Below, one piece after another: positions 32,493 through 43,917 of a stretch of 64,000 nt of DNA (position 1 is the first letter of the stretch; each line of letters opens with the position of its first letter). Below the pieces are notes generated by a model. That model searched no databases. It was not told the origin of the DNA and was given only the letters and a program-made list of their open reading frames with translations. The position numbers and the translations under genes are program-made. Source of the DNA: Pascua guehoae (lineage: Eukaryota > Basidiomycota > Tremellomycetes > Trichosporonales > Trichosporonaceae); contig BCJX01000012.1 of NCBI GenBank assembly GCA_001600415.1, forward strand, positions 397,119 through 461,118. The letters run 5' to 3'.

Positions 32493-33575
32493 TGTGATAG
32501 CTGTGTTGCATCACGGCCTACTGTATCATCACGAAGCCAAAACCCTTGCGGCCCTCAGATAGGTAATGCATGCGGTGTGAGTGGCAGTGTGAGCAGCACC
32601 ATGATGCTAGTCGCCCATTGTCCACTGTTGCCAAAGGCACCCCTGGTCCACTGCGATACCCACTTGGGCAGTCCACTGTGATATCAACTCCAACAGGAAT
32701 GCACCCGCAACAATAAGTAATTAGGGGGACTGTGATAGCTAAAGGCAGAAGTGTGTCCACAACAATAAGGGCCATGGTGCAGTTCTGCAACAATCAGGGG
32801 CATGGTGGCACCCAGCACCCCATCACTGCAACCATGGCACACTGATGTGTCATGGGTGATGCAGGAGAAACACTTAGGAAACACATATAAAAGGATGTTG
32901 AGAAATGCACCCACCGGCCACCATCCCCACCACCACCATCCTCTCAACTCGACACCGGACACTCCACACAACCAGCAAGAATCCCTCTTCACCACCAACC
33001 TGCAATCCATCCCCAGGCAACGTCACCATCATGCTTGTCAACCTGTCATGACATGGCCCACACCAGGACAACCACGTGACCAGAGAGCCACGCAGAAGCC
33101 CTCCCACATGACCAGAAACCACGTGGGATCCACGAGGGACCCCATTACCTAATAACCCACACCACTCGACCAATGAGCCAGACTGGTGGCGGCACCACTG
33201 GCCCAGTCCGCCCTCTGTCTCGTCCGAGACACGGGCCTGGCTAAGGGAAAGGCTGATGGCCCGGAGTGCGATCCGAACAACGCCAAGGGCCGCGACGCGG
33301 CCCTACATATATAAGGACTTCATTGCCTACGAGGGTATGGCAACGAAGTAATATTCCTCTGTCAGGGTAATGACATTACCCGTAATACGAGACGGACGCC
33401 GTGGGCGACTTGCGAGGACAGCCGATGCTACCTCAGACACACATACCCAAATCACGTGACCCCTCACCGACGGGACGAGTCTCGACACAACCGCACCTCC
33501 CACAACATCTACCAGTACTGACGAACCCATCATGGAGCCGCTGGCAGCTGCTGTCCAGTGGCCAACTCACTTCTG
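32493..33575. other. Spacer left of the retrotransposon stack
   Basis: About 1.1 kb, no gene recognised. A TATATATAAGG string lies near 33306. Confidence 0.4.
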
Positions 33576-33580
33576 CCACC

Positions 33581-33825
33581 TGTTACGACCCTGCACAGAG
33601 GTCACGAGCTGGGCAGAGTGGACGACGGTCATGTACCAAGCTCAAGAGGTATTGCTTGGGGAATCGGACTAGGGTGGTGTCCTACCACAATGAGGACGGG
33701 TAGTGACGAGGAGTGATTGGGCAAGCCAAGGGGTGTGACCTTGCAACACATGCACAAATGGGGTATGTCAAGAGATGCACTGTTGCCAGTGTAACATATG
33801 AGAAAGAGTTTCTTGTCAAAGTAGA
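33581..33825 (-). repeat. Element A LTR, downstream copy (cut by assembly gap)
   Basis: These 245 bp match 36105-36350 with a handful of substitutions, then run into Ns. Confidence 0.9.
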
Positions 33826-34057
33826 NNNNNNNNNNNNNNNNNNNNNNNNNNNNNNNNNNNNNNNNNNNNNNNNNNNNNNNNNNNNNNNNNNNNNNNNNNN
33901 NNNNNNNNNNNNNNNNNNNNNNNNNNNNNNNNNNNNNNNNNNNNNNNNNNNNNNNNNNNNNNNNNNNNNNNNNNNNNNNNNNNNNNNNNNNNNNNNNNNN
34001 NNNNNNNNNNNNNNNNNNNNNNNNNNNNNNNNNNNNNNNNNNNNNNNNNNNNNNNNN
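33826..34057. other. Assembly gap (232 N)
   Basis: The run of N falls inside an element A LTR on the left and resumes inside a gypsy pol on the right. The true missing length is probably larger than the run. A single N also occurs at 34235. Confidence 1.
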
Positions 34058-34444
34058 GACCAAGTCACCCCTGGCGTGGGTGATCGATCTTCCTCCCGAG
34101 CTGAAACGACTGCACCCCGTCTTCCACGTGCAGTTGTTCCGCCCGGCCAAACCGCCCTTGCCTGGCCAACGTCAGGAACCCGAACCAGCTATCCATGTCG
34201 ACGGCGAACCCGAGTGGTACGTCGACAAGGTCCTNGACTCTCAGTACGACGAGGAGAACGAGGAGGATAAGTATTGGTACCTTATCCATTGGCATGGCTT
34301 CCCCGACTACGAAGACTCATGGGAACCATACTGCAACATCAAGGATGTGGGCGTTTTCCGTGAGTTCTACAAGGCCAACAAGGACAACCCGGAGCATTTC
34401 TTCCCCCCTGTTCCCGCTCCAAAGCGACGGCGCAAGCATTGCTG
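34058..34444 (+). CDS. Chromodomain-type gypsy polyprotein, C-terminal end
   Basis: The 3' end of a pol gene on the plus strand; its 5' part is in the gap. It has the integrase tail motif LKRLHPVFHVQLFRP (GPY/F-to-chromodomain linker). An acidic chromodomain follows, WYVDKV..DSQYDEE, then YWYLIHWHGFPDYEDSWEPY with the aromatic cage residues, then FREFYKANKDNPEHFFPP and a basic KRRRKHC end (stop TGA). Chromoviruses use this module to direct integration into heterochromatin. The frame crosses one N without a stop. Confidence 0.85.
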
Positions 34445-34564
34445 AACAAACCAAACCCGGCAAACCGATCCAATGAAACGACTTACCTCGCCCGATCCTG
34501 TCGACGCTGTCGATATCGATGAACGAGGCCCGTTGGGACTTCAGCCCCTCTGTCAGGGTGGCAG

Positions 34565-35182
34565 TGTCATGATCCAGACGACTTAGTCGTTTCTACACGG
34601 TGTCAAAATCACGTGACCGACAATCACGTGACGTCATGACCTCCACTCGCACGGTTCGGTTCGCCACTCGAGACAACAAGCGACAAGAAATCATGCACGT
34701 CGCCTTGACAGCACACAGTACACGCTCCACGACGCCCTGCGAGGCACACACACCATGCTGTCGACCGTGCATGTCGGCGCTACTACTACAGGCCCTACCC
34801 CCGACCCAGAGTGCCACGCTTGTAGACTAGGCCTAACTCCGTATCCCCCGCGCAGCTCCTGCTCGTACGCTCGCTAGGGTACTTAGTTCAGCGCCGTCCG
34901 TAGTTTGTATTTCCAAGCCATGCAACTACAAGTCTAGTCTCGTCAACCAGTTGCCTCGGCATTTGCCCTCCCCGACACCCCCACGGTGCCACCTCCGTCT
35001 CCGCTCCATCCTTCCGTCTTTCCGCGTCCCCTCCGCGTGCATGTCGCAGCAATCCCCTGGCCCCGATGCCTTCCTTTTAGGTCGTCAACTCCATGAGTCC
35101 GACGCCGTCTTACTGGTTGAGACGGCGTCGCGGTGGTGGGTTTGTGTTGGGTTCCCAAGCCTCCACCATTCGGCTCGTGACA
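34565..35182 (+). repeat. Chromodomain gypsy 3' LTR
   Basis: It starts TGTCATGATC about 120 bp after the pol stop and ends GGCTCGTGACA; TGTCA/TGACA ends are typical. It is confirmed by an inverted copy at 36664-37195. At 35183 the sequence changes abruptly into element A gag, marking the insertion point. Confidence 0.85.
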
Positions 35183-36022
35183 GGGATGCTTGGCAAGGCC
35201 TTGCTTCAAATGGAGAATTGAGGCGAGGACATGCCATATTGTATTGAGGCCGGACAAAGGAGCTGGTGGTAATGCGATCGCCTTTTTCCACACTGCATTC
35301 AAAGAGACATGTATCAATGCAGATAAAGGTGTCGATAAGGTCCTGGAGTTTGTCCGGTTTACCAATAAGTGCCAGTTCATCTTTGATAGGCTCCTTCAAG
35401 CCACGATAGAATTGAGCAGCAAGTGGCTCATCATCCCAATCAAGGATGATGCTGCACTGGCGGAACTAAGACAGGTATGATGTGGCAGAGCCCCGTTGAC
35501 GCAAGGCAAAGATTTTGCATGTGGCTGTGCTTTTCTCATCGGGGTCACCAAAGATTTTGGTGATCTCCTTACAGAATGCCTTGAAGTCATTCGTAAAGGC
35601 AGGTTCCAGATCGGCAGTGACGTATGGCTGGAACCATTGGAAGGCAGTTTCACGGAGGTAGGATCCAGCAAAGAGGACCTTGGATTTCTCTGTATTGTAC
35701 AGACGAGTCTGCGAGTTGACAACCAGAGTGACTTGGGTGAGGAATGTCTTGGGCTTGGAATGCTGCCCATTGAAAAATTCAGGAGGGGCAACCTTAGGCT
35801 CAGGACTCCGCTGGCTGTTGTTGTCCTCTGGTGCAGGGGTACTGATTTCGGTTGGTACAAGTTGCAGTCGCTGCACTTGGGCTTGCAGTGCTGCATTGTT
35901 TGTGGTAAGATTTTCATGTCGGCATGCAAGGTTTTGATTTCAGCTTGGAGGCTTGCTACATTGGCTAGCTGAGCCTCTAAGGCATCAAGCCTTGCCTGCG
36001 AAGATGATCCTGAGGGCGCCAT
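35183..36022 (-). pseudogene. Element A gag, interrupted
   Basis: Minus strand from ATG 36022 (MAPSGSSSQARLDALEAQLA, a coiled-coil start). It continues through frame changes to the retrotransposon gag core: PPEFFNGQHSKPKTFLTQVT, FAGSYLRETAFQWFQPYV, DFKAFCKEITKIFGDPD, KIFALRQRGSATSYLS, then KDELALIGKPDKLQDLIDTF. The coding match stops at 35183, where the foreign LTR begins. At least two frame changes are needed, so it is not functional as it stands. Confidence 0.75.
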
Positions 36023-36087
36023 TGTAGTATGTGATTAGGGTGGTGTTTGGTCCCATGATATGATGTAGGAGATTCCCGCAAACAATG

Positions 36088-36104
36088 CAAGAAACTCTTT
36101 CTTC
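36088..36104 (-). other. Putative self-primed primer-binding site of element A
   Basis: Immediately inside the 5' LTR the element's sense strand reads GAAGAAAGAGTTTCTTG. Fifteen bases of it are the reverse complement of the sense LTR segment at 36338-36324, about 255 nt into the LTR, where R would be expected to start. No match to a common tRNA 3' end was noticed. This fits Tf1/sushi-type self-priming. Confidence 0.5.
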
Positions 36105-36593
36105 TGTTACGACCCTGCACGGAGGTCACAAGCTGGGCAGAGTGGATGATGGTCGTGTACCAAGCTCAAGAGGTATTGCTTGGGGAATCGGACTAGGGTG
36201 GTGTCCTACCACGACAAGGACGGGTAGTGACGAGGAGTGATTGGGCAAGCCAAGGGTGTGACCTTGCAACACATGCACAAATGGGGTATGTCAAGAGATG
36301 CACTGTTGCCAGTGTAACATATGAGAAAGAGTTTCTTGTCAAAGTAGATATGGTGACAAGGAAACTCTTACATACCTTTTGGTTGAAGGCTAGCCATGAA
36401 TTATGTTCATTGTAGAACTGTGTCGAGGTTCTATGTAGAACAAGGCTTCTATAGTACTCTGTGCGAATGAGCTTTGTGCATTCGCATGTTCTTCAATCAA
36501 AGGGTCTTCAGTTCTGTTTCGTGTGTGGCTTCATGTCTTGGTTTTGATGAGTTCATAGCTGGGGTTGTGGCCTGGCAAGGCCAGGTCATAACA
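36105..36593 (-). repeat. Element A LTR, upstream (5') copy
   Basis: 489 bp bounded by TGTTAC and ATAACA in the plus-strand orientation. The first 245 bp are shared with 33581-33825. Confidence 0.9.
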
Positions 36594-36663
36594 CCACCCC
36601 ACTCGATGAGTTTGACATGTCAACTCGACTTCCCACAGCATCTCCACCCCACTTCAAGAAGGC

Positions 36664-37195
36664 TGTCACGAGCCGAATGGTGGAGGCTTGGGAACCGAAC
36701 ACAAACCTAACACCGCGACTCCGTCTCGACCTGCAAGACGGCGTCGGACTCACGGGATTGACGACCTAAAGGAAAGCGCCGGGGGCCAGGGGGTTGCTGC
36801 GACACGCACGCGGAGGGGACGCGGAAGGACGGAAAGACGGAGCGGAGACGGAGGTGGCGCCACAGAGGTGTCGGAAAGGGCAAATGCCGAGGCAACTGGT
36901 CGTCGAGACTAGACTTGTAGTTGCATGGCTTGGAGATACAAACTACGGACGGCGCTGAACTAAGTACCCTAGCGAGCGTACGAGCAGGAGCTGAGTGGGG
37001 GGATACGGAGTTAGGCCTGGTCTACAAGCGTGGCGCTCTGGGTCGGCGGTAGAGCCTCTAGTAGTAGCGCCGACATGCACGGGCGACAGTATGGCGTGTG
37101 TGCTTCGCGAGGCGTCGTGAAGCGTGTATTGTGTGCTGTCAAGGCGACGTGCATGATTTCTTGTCGCTTGTTGTCTCAAGTGGCGAACCGAACCG
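36664..37195 (-). repeat. Inverted, truncated copy of the chromodomain-gypsy LTR
   Basis: Reverse complement of most of 34565-35182, with scattered substitutions. It starts at the LTR end (TGTCACGAGCC) and breaks off after GGCGAACCGAACCG, about 85 bp short of the LTR start. The adjoining sequence is directly the pol of another element. Confidence 0.85.
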
Positions 37196-40100
37196 AAGGG
37201 AGGATTCAAGGAAGAGTACATACCTCCCCACAAGAGACCCATGGTATCACATGAGCTGTGGCAGGATCGGAACATCCGCTTGCCTGTAACGACGTGCGCC
37301 AAGGTCATCGAGTTCCTCAAAGAGAAGCTGAAGAATGGGCTGGATGAGTGGTTGCAGTCCAGTTATCGATCGGGATTCTTCGCAGTGGAAAAGAAGGATG
37401 GGAGGATTAGGATCGTGCATGACTTGCAGAAGCTGAACTCGGTCACGATCAAGGATGCGGGCGTGCCGCCGCTGATGGATGAGATGACGGAGGAATTGGC
37501 GGGGTGTCACATATATACGAGTCTCGACGCCTTCACAGTCTATGACTAAATGGCGCTACACCAGGGCTCACGCGACTTGACCACGTTTGAGAGCCCGATC
37601 GGCACTCTCAGGTTGTGGCGTATGCCCCAAGGATGGACCAACGCTGTCACCGCGTTTCAATGCACAATGGTCTACATATTCGCCAAGGAGTCACCGGAGC
37701 TTGTGTGCGTGTATGTGGACAATGTCACCATCAAAGGGCCATGCACACAGTACCTGGGGCCAGATGGCAAACCCAAGAAGATACCCGGCACCGACATCCG
37801 CCGCTACGTCTATGAGCACGCGCTGTCGGTCAACAGGGTACTGCACAAGAGGTTTGGCAGCACCTTCTCGGGGGCAAAAGTGCACTTGGGTGTGCTGGAG
37901 GTGCAAATGGTGGGATACATCTGCTCAGCCAAAGGCAGGAAGATCACTAAGACGGCCTCGGCCAAGATCGAGAAGTGGCCGAAGTGTAAGAACACCAAGG
38001 AGGTTAGAGGGTTTCTGGGGACAGTAGGAGTGGCTCGGAACTGGATCCAGAACTATGGGAAGATAGCGCTACCCCTAGTATTGTTAACCAAGACACCGCA
38101 AGGTGCACTGTTCATCTGGATGATAGAGCATGACGAGGCCATGGACAAGATCAAACACCGGGTACTACTGAGTGGATGGATATGGCCAATAGACTACTCA
38201 AGAGTCGAGAAGTACCCTCCCATAGTGGCGATAGAGGCCAGCATCACGGGATGTGGAGTAGAACTAGCGCAAATGGGCGAAGATGGGAAGTGATACCCAG
38301 CCCGGTTCTACAGCATGTACTACAACACCGTGCAGCGGGGCTACAGTCATCAACCAAAGTTGGAGCTGTACGGGATCTACGTCGGAATGAGGGTGGTTCG
38401 CCACTACACGCACAACACTAGATTCATCCTCGAGTCGGACTGCATGTCTATCAAGCAGATGATCAACTCTCCGATCCTGCCGAGTGTGGCAGAGGCTAGG
38501 TGGTGTTGGTACATCAAGCTTAACGACTTCGTCTTTAAGCATGTGCTGGGAGAGAGGCACAGGATCGCAGACAGTTTATCACACAGGCCGAAGGCTGAAG
38601 ATGACAGTGACGACACGGATCCCGAGGAGTGGCTGGATGCCTACTGTGAGGCTATTGATGGAGGGTGCGAGTGTCGCGCTGCACAAGTTGAAGCCATGGA
38701 TGACATCCTGTTGCAGGCTGAGCTGTACAAGGATGACGATGACTGGGTGGCGGTCGGCATGTTTCTGGACAGCAAGGGCTGGCCAGCCGACACAAGTCAG
38801 AGCAAGGTCAAGCAGCTGCAGCTAATGGCCACGTACTGTCATCTTGAGGAGGGCAAGTTGTGGAGAAGGAAAGGGTATTGGCTCCCCATGGAGGTGGTAG
38901 TGGATAAGGCCTGGCAAGGATCAATTCTCAATCTCTGTCATGAACAGGCTGGACACAAGGGTGCGCAGTACACCTACTTCAAAGTTGCCGTGAGATTCTA
39001 CTGGCAAGGCCTGAGTGCGGCGTGTAAGGAATGGACAAAGAGCTGCCCGGACTGCCAGGCACGCAACTATCGATTGTATGAGAATCCATGCACTAGCATC
39101 CTCGTGCCAGTGCTGTTTGGGAAAGTAAGCATCGATTGCATCACGATGGGTGTGGACAATGGTGAAGGGGTGGACGGCAGAATGTACATTATCGTGCTCG
39201 CGCATGATGATTTGACTGGATGGGTCAAAGGGCGGGTGCTGCCAGATGGAAAGGCCGAGGCTATCGCCCAGTTCTTCTATGAGGATATACTGGCTAGGTT
39301 CGGGCTGGTAGGGCAGGTTAGTATGGACCGAGCCTCTGAATTCAGAGGTGAATTCGAGGCACTTCTCCAGGCATGGGGCGTATGGTACATTCAGATGTCG
39401 GCCCACAACCCGGCCGCGAACAGTGGGATTGAGAGAGGTAATGGACTGATCAAAGAGTTGCTCTTTAAGCTTGCATGGTCAAGGCCACCCAACTGGAGGC
39501 GGCTATTGCCTCTCGCCTTGTGGGCGGACAGGACGATGGCCAAGCATACTACTGGCTATACTCCTCACTTCCTGCTGTACGGTGAAGAGAGTATCCTGCC
39601 CATTGACGCGCAGTATGAAACGTACATGACTGGACACTGGCACGACAACATGACCACAGCCGAGCTCCTCGAGGTGCGCCTCAGACAGCTTGAGCGGCGC
39701 CCAGAGGATGTAGCGCTTGCAGCTCTGTGGGCCAGGGAGGCAAGGTGTCACAAGCTAGGTCTTATCAATCGGATAGAAGGCTAGTTGACCTCGTCTTCTA
39801 TGCTTACCATCCTAGTCTCGACAGGGTACGTGGGCATAGGCACAGAAGATAAGGGTTTCAGAATAACTAGCTGAGGCTTAAGGCTTGCTAACAGGCAGGA
39901 TTGTGATATGGTTACTATGGACTTAACCTGATTGCAGGTTAACGGTGCTGATGCTTGGGATAAGCTATGCGTAGTCGGAAAAGGATGAGGTGAAAAGCCT
40001 GACCGACAAGACTACAAGTTACTACGGCTTTATATCCATGCTCCCTCCTCGGCAAGCGCCCCTCTTCTCCGTCCCCGATGCCCATCTGGCCTGCCTTCTT

Positions 40101-41068
40101 CCGTCTTCTATGAGAACATCCCCATCTCGATGGCCTTCCATGATCGTCTGGTCTTTTCCCCAAGAAACCGTAAAAATCCCTCAACTGAGGATAATTGGTT
40201 CATGCTCATGGATGGATGTCCCGTTCGCTGCTACTCGTGCTCGTGACCTCTTCCTATGCCATAGTTTCTTGATAATCTTGATGTACTGTCAGTCATCCTT
40301 CACCATATAATGCTCGTGGTCCTTGTACTGAGCTATCGTGCTCAAGTAAGCCCGTTGGGCTGCTTGCTTGGTACCTGGTGCTTGCGTCCTTGTGACTGTC
40401 ATGAAGTGGGAGTTGTGATCGTGATTTGTCGGTGGTTTTTGATAAGATTAGCCTTGGTTCGGGTTACTTAGGATAATTACGTGGCGGCTGATATCAGCAT
40501 CATGTGAGAATCACATGAGGATCACATGATCTGCGCCCCATGTTTTGGTCTAAGTAGGGCGTGTGAGGATCGTATGTGCGTGTATATTGGGCGTGTTGGG
40601 CGTGGTATAGGGGCAACTCATGACACAAGGAGAGAAACTGTGCTGCGACACAATGAGGATTTCGAGCGTCGCCACCGTGACAGAGAGTTCAAGTTGGGAG
40701 ACTTGATCCTGGTGCGGAACTCGACCCAGGACAACTCTCACAGGGCCAAGCAGTTGGATCGATACCTCGGGCCATACAAGATCCTGAAGTTTGGAGAGAA
40801 GGGGTCTGTGAGGCTTCAGGAGCTCGATGGCACACCCATCAAGGATGCAGGGCTGGGTAGTGTTGGCCACAATAGGCTGCAAAGGTTCTACACTAGAAGG
40901 CGGGACAACCAGGGAGGTGGCACAGAGGAGCCCCAGGGGGCTGGCAGGCCGGAAACGCAGGTTATTCCCCTGTCCATGGGAAATACCCAGTCGATAATGC
41001 TGAGGCCCGAAAAACGGGTCAGATTTGAGGATGAGGAAGGGCTGCCGAGAGACTCTAGTAGTTTCTGA
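37196..41068 (+). pseudogene. Ty3/gypsy element B pol (RT-RNaseH-integrase), defective
   Basis: One reading frame runs throughout. RT: SSYRSGFFAVEKKDGRIRIV and PIGTLRLWRMPQGW, with the catalytic motif reading YVDN (37712-37723) instead of YxDD. RNase H follows: AIEASITGCGVEL, RFILESDCMSIKQMINS. Integrase follows: HHCC zinc finger (HEQAGHKGAQYTY, CPDCQARN); DDE residues in SIDCITMG, VSMDRASEF and GIERGNGLIKELLF. Last is the GPY/F-like module (ERRHRDREFKLGDLILVRNS, YLGPYKILKFGEKG, ELDGTPIKDAG). Two in-frame stops interrupt it: TAA at 37547 and TGA at 38291. An 880-bp solo LTR interrupts the integrase end, and removing it with one target duplication preserves the frame. The 5' part (gag, protease) is cut off by the LTR junction at 37196. 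Confidence 0.88.
39741..40630 (+). mobile_element. Solo LTR (880 bp) with CAAGG target duplication inside element B pol
   Basis: LTR 39746-40625 begins TGTCACAAGC and ends CTCATGACA. CAAGG is duplicated at 39741-39745 and 40626-40630. It matches neither of the other LTR families here. The plus orientation is arbitrary. Confidence 0.88.
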
Positions 41069-41511
41069 TCTGCCATAGGCTGAAGAGAAGGAGGCCAGTG
41101 CACAAGGAAGGGAACAAAGGAGGCTCGTGCCACTAGGTCCGAGGATGGACCATTAAGAAATTGGGGAGAAAAGAGGGAGTCGCGGACCAACGAGGAAGAG
41201 ACTTGACCGAGTCTGGCAGGAGAGAGGAAAGAGATAAAAGGAGAAGAGCGAGACTTGAGAAAACAGACAGACACCCCACAAAATCCAGCTCGGATGACGA
41301 ATGACTGGAGTGCCCAGAACCCGGACCTATCTGCTCTCACCATCCAATTGCCGACAGGGCAGTGCGCAACCATGACAGTGGAGGACCACAACCCGTTCGA
41401 GGGAGTCAGGTTCAAGGGTGAAGGCGTAAGTACCACGGGCAACCAGAGGAAAGGAGAGATTAATGATTGAAAAGACCCAAAGCATGACCGACGTTCACAT
41501 GGGCACCACAG

Positions 41512-41979
41512 TGTCACGAGCGTGGAACCGGCGAGTGCACAGAGTGAACCACTAGCTATCACTCACTCGGTCTGCTCCATCTCAACTGGATCGGAGGTTG
41601 GGGCGATGCTCTTAGGAACCGTATCGGTGATGCTAGATGGGGTTGCTGCCGAGCTGCTTGCTATGACAACGGCGACGGCGGGATCATGCTCTGCAACGAA
41701 GTCAAGACTTGACATGCAGTAACATGGCTTAGAGTACAAAGAGGCTATGGATCTGTCACTATATACCCTGCAGACGGCGCCATGTTCGGAACGTGACCCT
41801 TTGCCTGCTGAGATCGGCCGTGTTTGCCGGCACACGTGACTGAAGTGGAGGGTCAGCCATGGCTGAAGCGGGCCGAGGGTTCACCCGAGGGCTGAAGGAG
41901 GCGCTATTGAGTCATCTGATCATGCACGTGAGGCAACCGTGGCGAAAATCGAACGACTGGCGACAAGCAGATCATTCCA
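41512..41979 (+). repeat. 468-bp LTR, plus copy (possible 3' LTR of element B)
   Basis: It begins TGTCACGAGC and ends CATTCCA. Its reverse complement recurs at 48304-48772 with nearly the same length. It lies about 440 bp after the element B pol stop in the same direction, as a 3' LTR should, but no 5' partner is present. The TATATACCC near 41760 may be the LTR promoter. Confidence 0.75.
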
Positions 41980-42067
41980 ACAAACGTCGAGGATTGCCAA
42001 TCTGGCCATTGCTATTGGCAATCCAACTGTTCAAGTGTCTTTGTTTATTTGCTCCCTATAGTTAATG

Positions 42068-42077
42068 ATAAGATATA
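42068..42077 (+). promoter_or_regulatory. TATA-like element
   Basis: GATATATAAAGGAGG precedes a long C/T-rich stretch and a possible first exon at 42524. It resembles a pol II promoter with a pyrimidine-rich leader. Confidence 0.35.
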
Positions 42078-42523
42078 TAAAGGAGGGGTCTGAAGCCCCC
42101 AGACCTCCTCAGAAACGGATCATACCCTCACACCTTCCACACACAAGTCTCTCACACACACACACCTCCACCCCCCTCTCTTGACATACACCGGCCCACC
42201 TCGACCAACTCAACCTCACCTTCCTTGGACCTCCAACACTCTCCTCCCTGTTCTCTTCCTTGTGTATCCAAGTGGCAAGCCAGAGACACAGCCATCTAAA
42301 GTGACCACTACCCCTCTTGCTCTGTGGCCTGGCCTTCCTCCTTCCTTGTTCCTCCAGTTCTCCTCTGTCACCCTCCTGTCCTCTGTCTAGGAGATAGGCC
42401 CCCCCACCCAGGTGATAAGTTTGAAAAGGGTTTCAACTTTTATCACACCACCACCGCAGCCACTCCCACCACTGCCCCCACTCCCACCACTGCCCTCACT
42501 GCCGGCCCCCACGCCTTCACCAG

Positions 42524-43003
42524 ATGAGCGTCCCACAGCACAGTGCCCAGGTATGTACCTGAGGGCTACTTTCGCTAACCTGTCAAGCAGCCCCAGCCAA
42601 CAACATGGTGCCAGCTTGGGTCATTGCGGAGCTCGTGCAGCTTGTTATCTGCGCTGGGGCTATGCCCGCACACCTCCAGCCCCACCTCTCCCAGTGGATG
42701 ATGTCTGTCAACTGCGATGAGACCAACAGCGACGACTGCAAACCAAACTGCAAGGGCTCCTCGACACGCCAGACCTCGATCAAGCCGCCCGCCAGTGGTC
42801 CATCAGTAGCGCATCTGCAATCATACCCAAATGTCAGTGAAGGCGCCGCAGTCGAGACCCCGCACCAGTGTGCCCCACCTCGCCAGTCCAGTGGGAATGG
42901 AAAGAAGCAGACCTACACGGACATCGATGATGATGCTGAGCACAAGGACTACACCCCATGCCAGCATGCCCCACCTCACCAGAACAAGAGGGCGAAGCAG
43001 TGA
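42524..43003 (+). CDS. Orphan ORF, hypothetical
   Basis: An ATG at 42524 (MSVPQHSAQ) is followed by an intron-like segment (GTATGT...GCTAACC...AAGCAG, 42551-42590). The nearby frame 42605-43003 reads MVPAWVIAELVQLVICAGAM, then a hydrophilic tail with two CQHAPPHQ/CAPPRQ-like repeats and a basic NKRAKQ end. The reading phases of the two parts do not match, so it is either decayed or misread. No family was recognised. Confidence 0.25.
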
Positions 43004-43917
43004 CATGGTGTGATCACACACTGGATGGTGAGGGCTGGGGTGGGTGTCAGTGTGGGAGGGAGGTGATGTTGTGGGAGGGCTAGGGAGGGGAGGGGGGTGT
43101 TCAATGGTGGAGCGAGCAGTGGTTGAGAGCAGGGAGCAGTGAGCTGTGGCAGGGAGCAGTGGCAGCTGAGAAGCAAGCGAGTAGCGAGAAGCCAGGAAAT
43201 GACAGCCGCCGGCGCCCATGCTCGGATGCACCATAACTCGCCTACTCTACCACCCACCACCCACAAACCACAAAGGGGGCTCGTGCCACTGGCCCCAAGC
43301 ATGGTACAGCTGTTTGCCCATGGCCCCATCTGTAAGACACTGAAATAGGGTCGTGGTAGATGGATTAGGTAATAGGCGGAAGCAATCGAGATTGACGTTT
43401 ATCGATTGATATCTGTCGAGATGGCACGTTGGACGAGATGTGGGAGCGAAGGTACCATGGAGAGTCACAACAATGGAAAGTAGGAAGTTGTCGTGCGACT
43501 TGTATCGGATGTGCGGTGGGGAGATAGGAATTGGATAAGTCTACCGAACTATAGCTAAGGGCTATAGAGTAAAGCTACGGATGAGTTTAGATTGTTGCGG
43601 GGATCAGACGCTAAGTTGGCCTCTTCTTATCCCTGCAACGCCCTGGACCAAACATCCCTTGTTCCTAGTTGTCATGACTTGTTTATCCTCGACTTGTTTA
43701 TCTTCCACGACTTGTTCTGATTGAGATATCCCTATAGTAGAGACGCTGATGCATCGTCTACTGGGTCACAGGTCCCGGTCTTCCTAGTGAGGGTCCTGAT
43801 GGATGCGACCTTATAGTAGGTCATGTGATTGTCGTTCGATATCAATGTATCGTGGGATGTTGTCTCTTGGTCGTCTCGTGACTTCTCACAAGGTCACGAG
43901 GATCTCGCATGGTATCT

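Larger units (their letters stand above)
33576..36598 (-). mobile_element. Ty3/gypsy element A, complete insertion with CCACC target duplication
   Basis: The 5-bp direct repeat CCACC at 33576-33580 and 36594-36598 flanks two LTRs in the same orientation (33581 onward, and 36105-36593). The element is read on the minus strand: 5' LTR, a primer-binding site, gag, then an interruption. The LTR ends are TGTTACGACC and GGTCATAACA, a near-perfect short inverted repeat. The inside is not intact: a chromodomain-type gypsy end has inserted within gag, and a 232-base N gap hides the rest. The true length is therefore unknown. Confidence 0.8.

Noticed and set aside
32188..32681. Ala-Val-Gln or Cys-Ala-Ser repeat protein
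   Set aside because: Translation of the 9-bp minisatellite in different phases; equally open in several frames.
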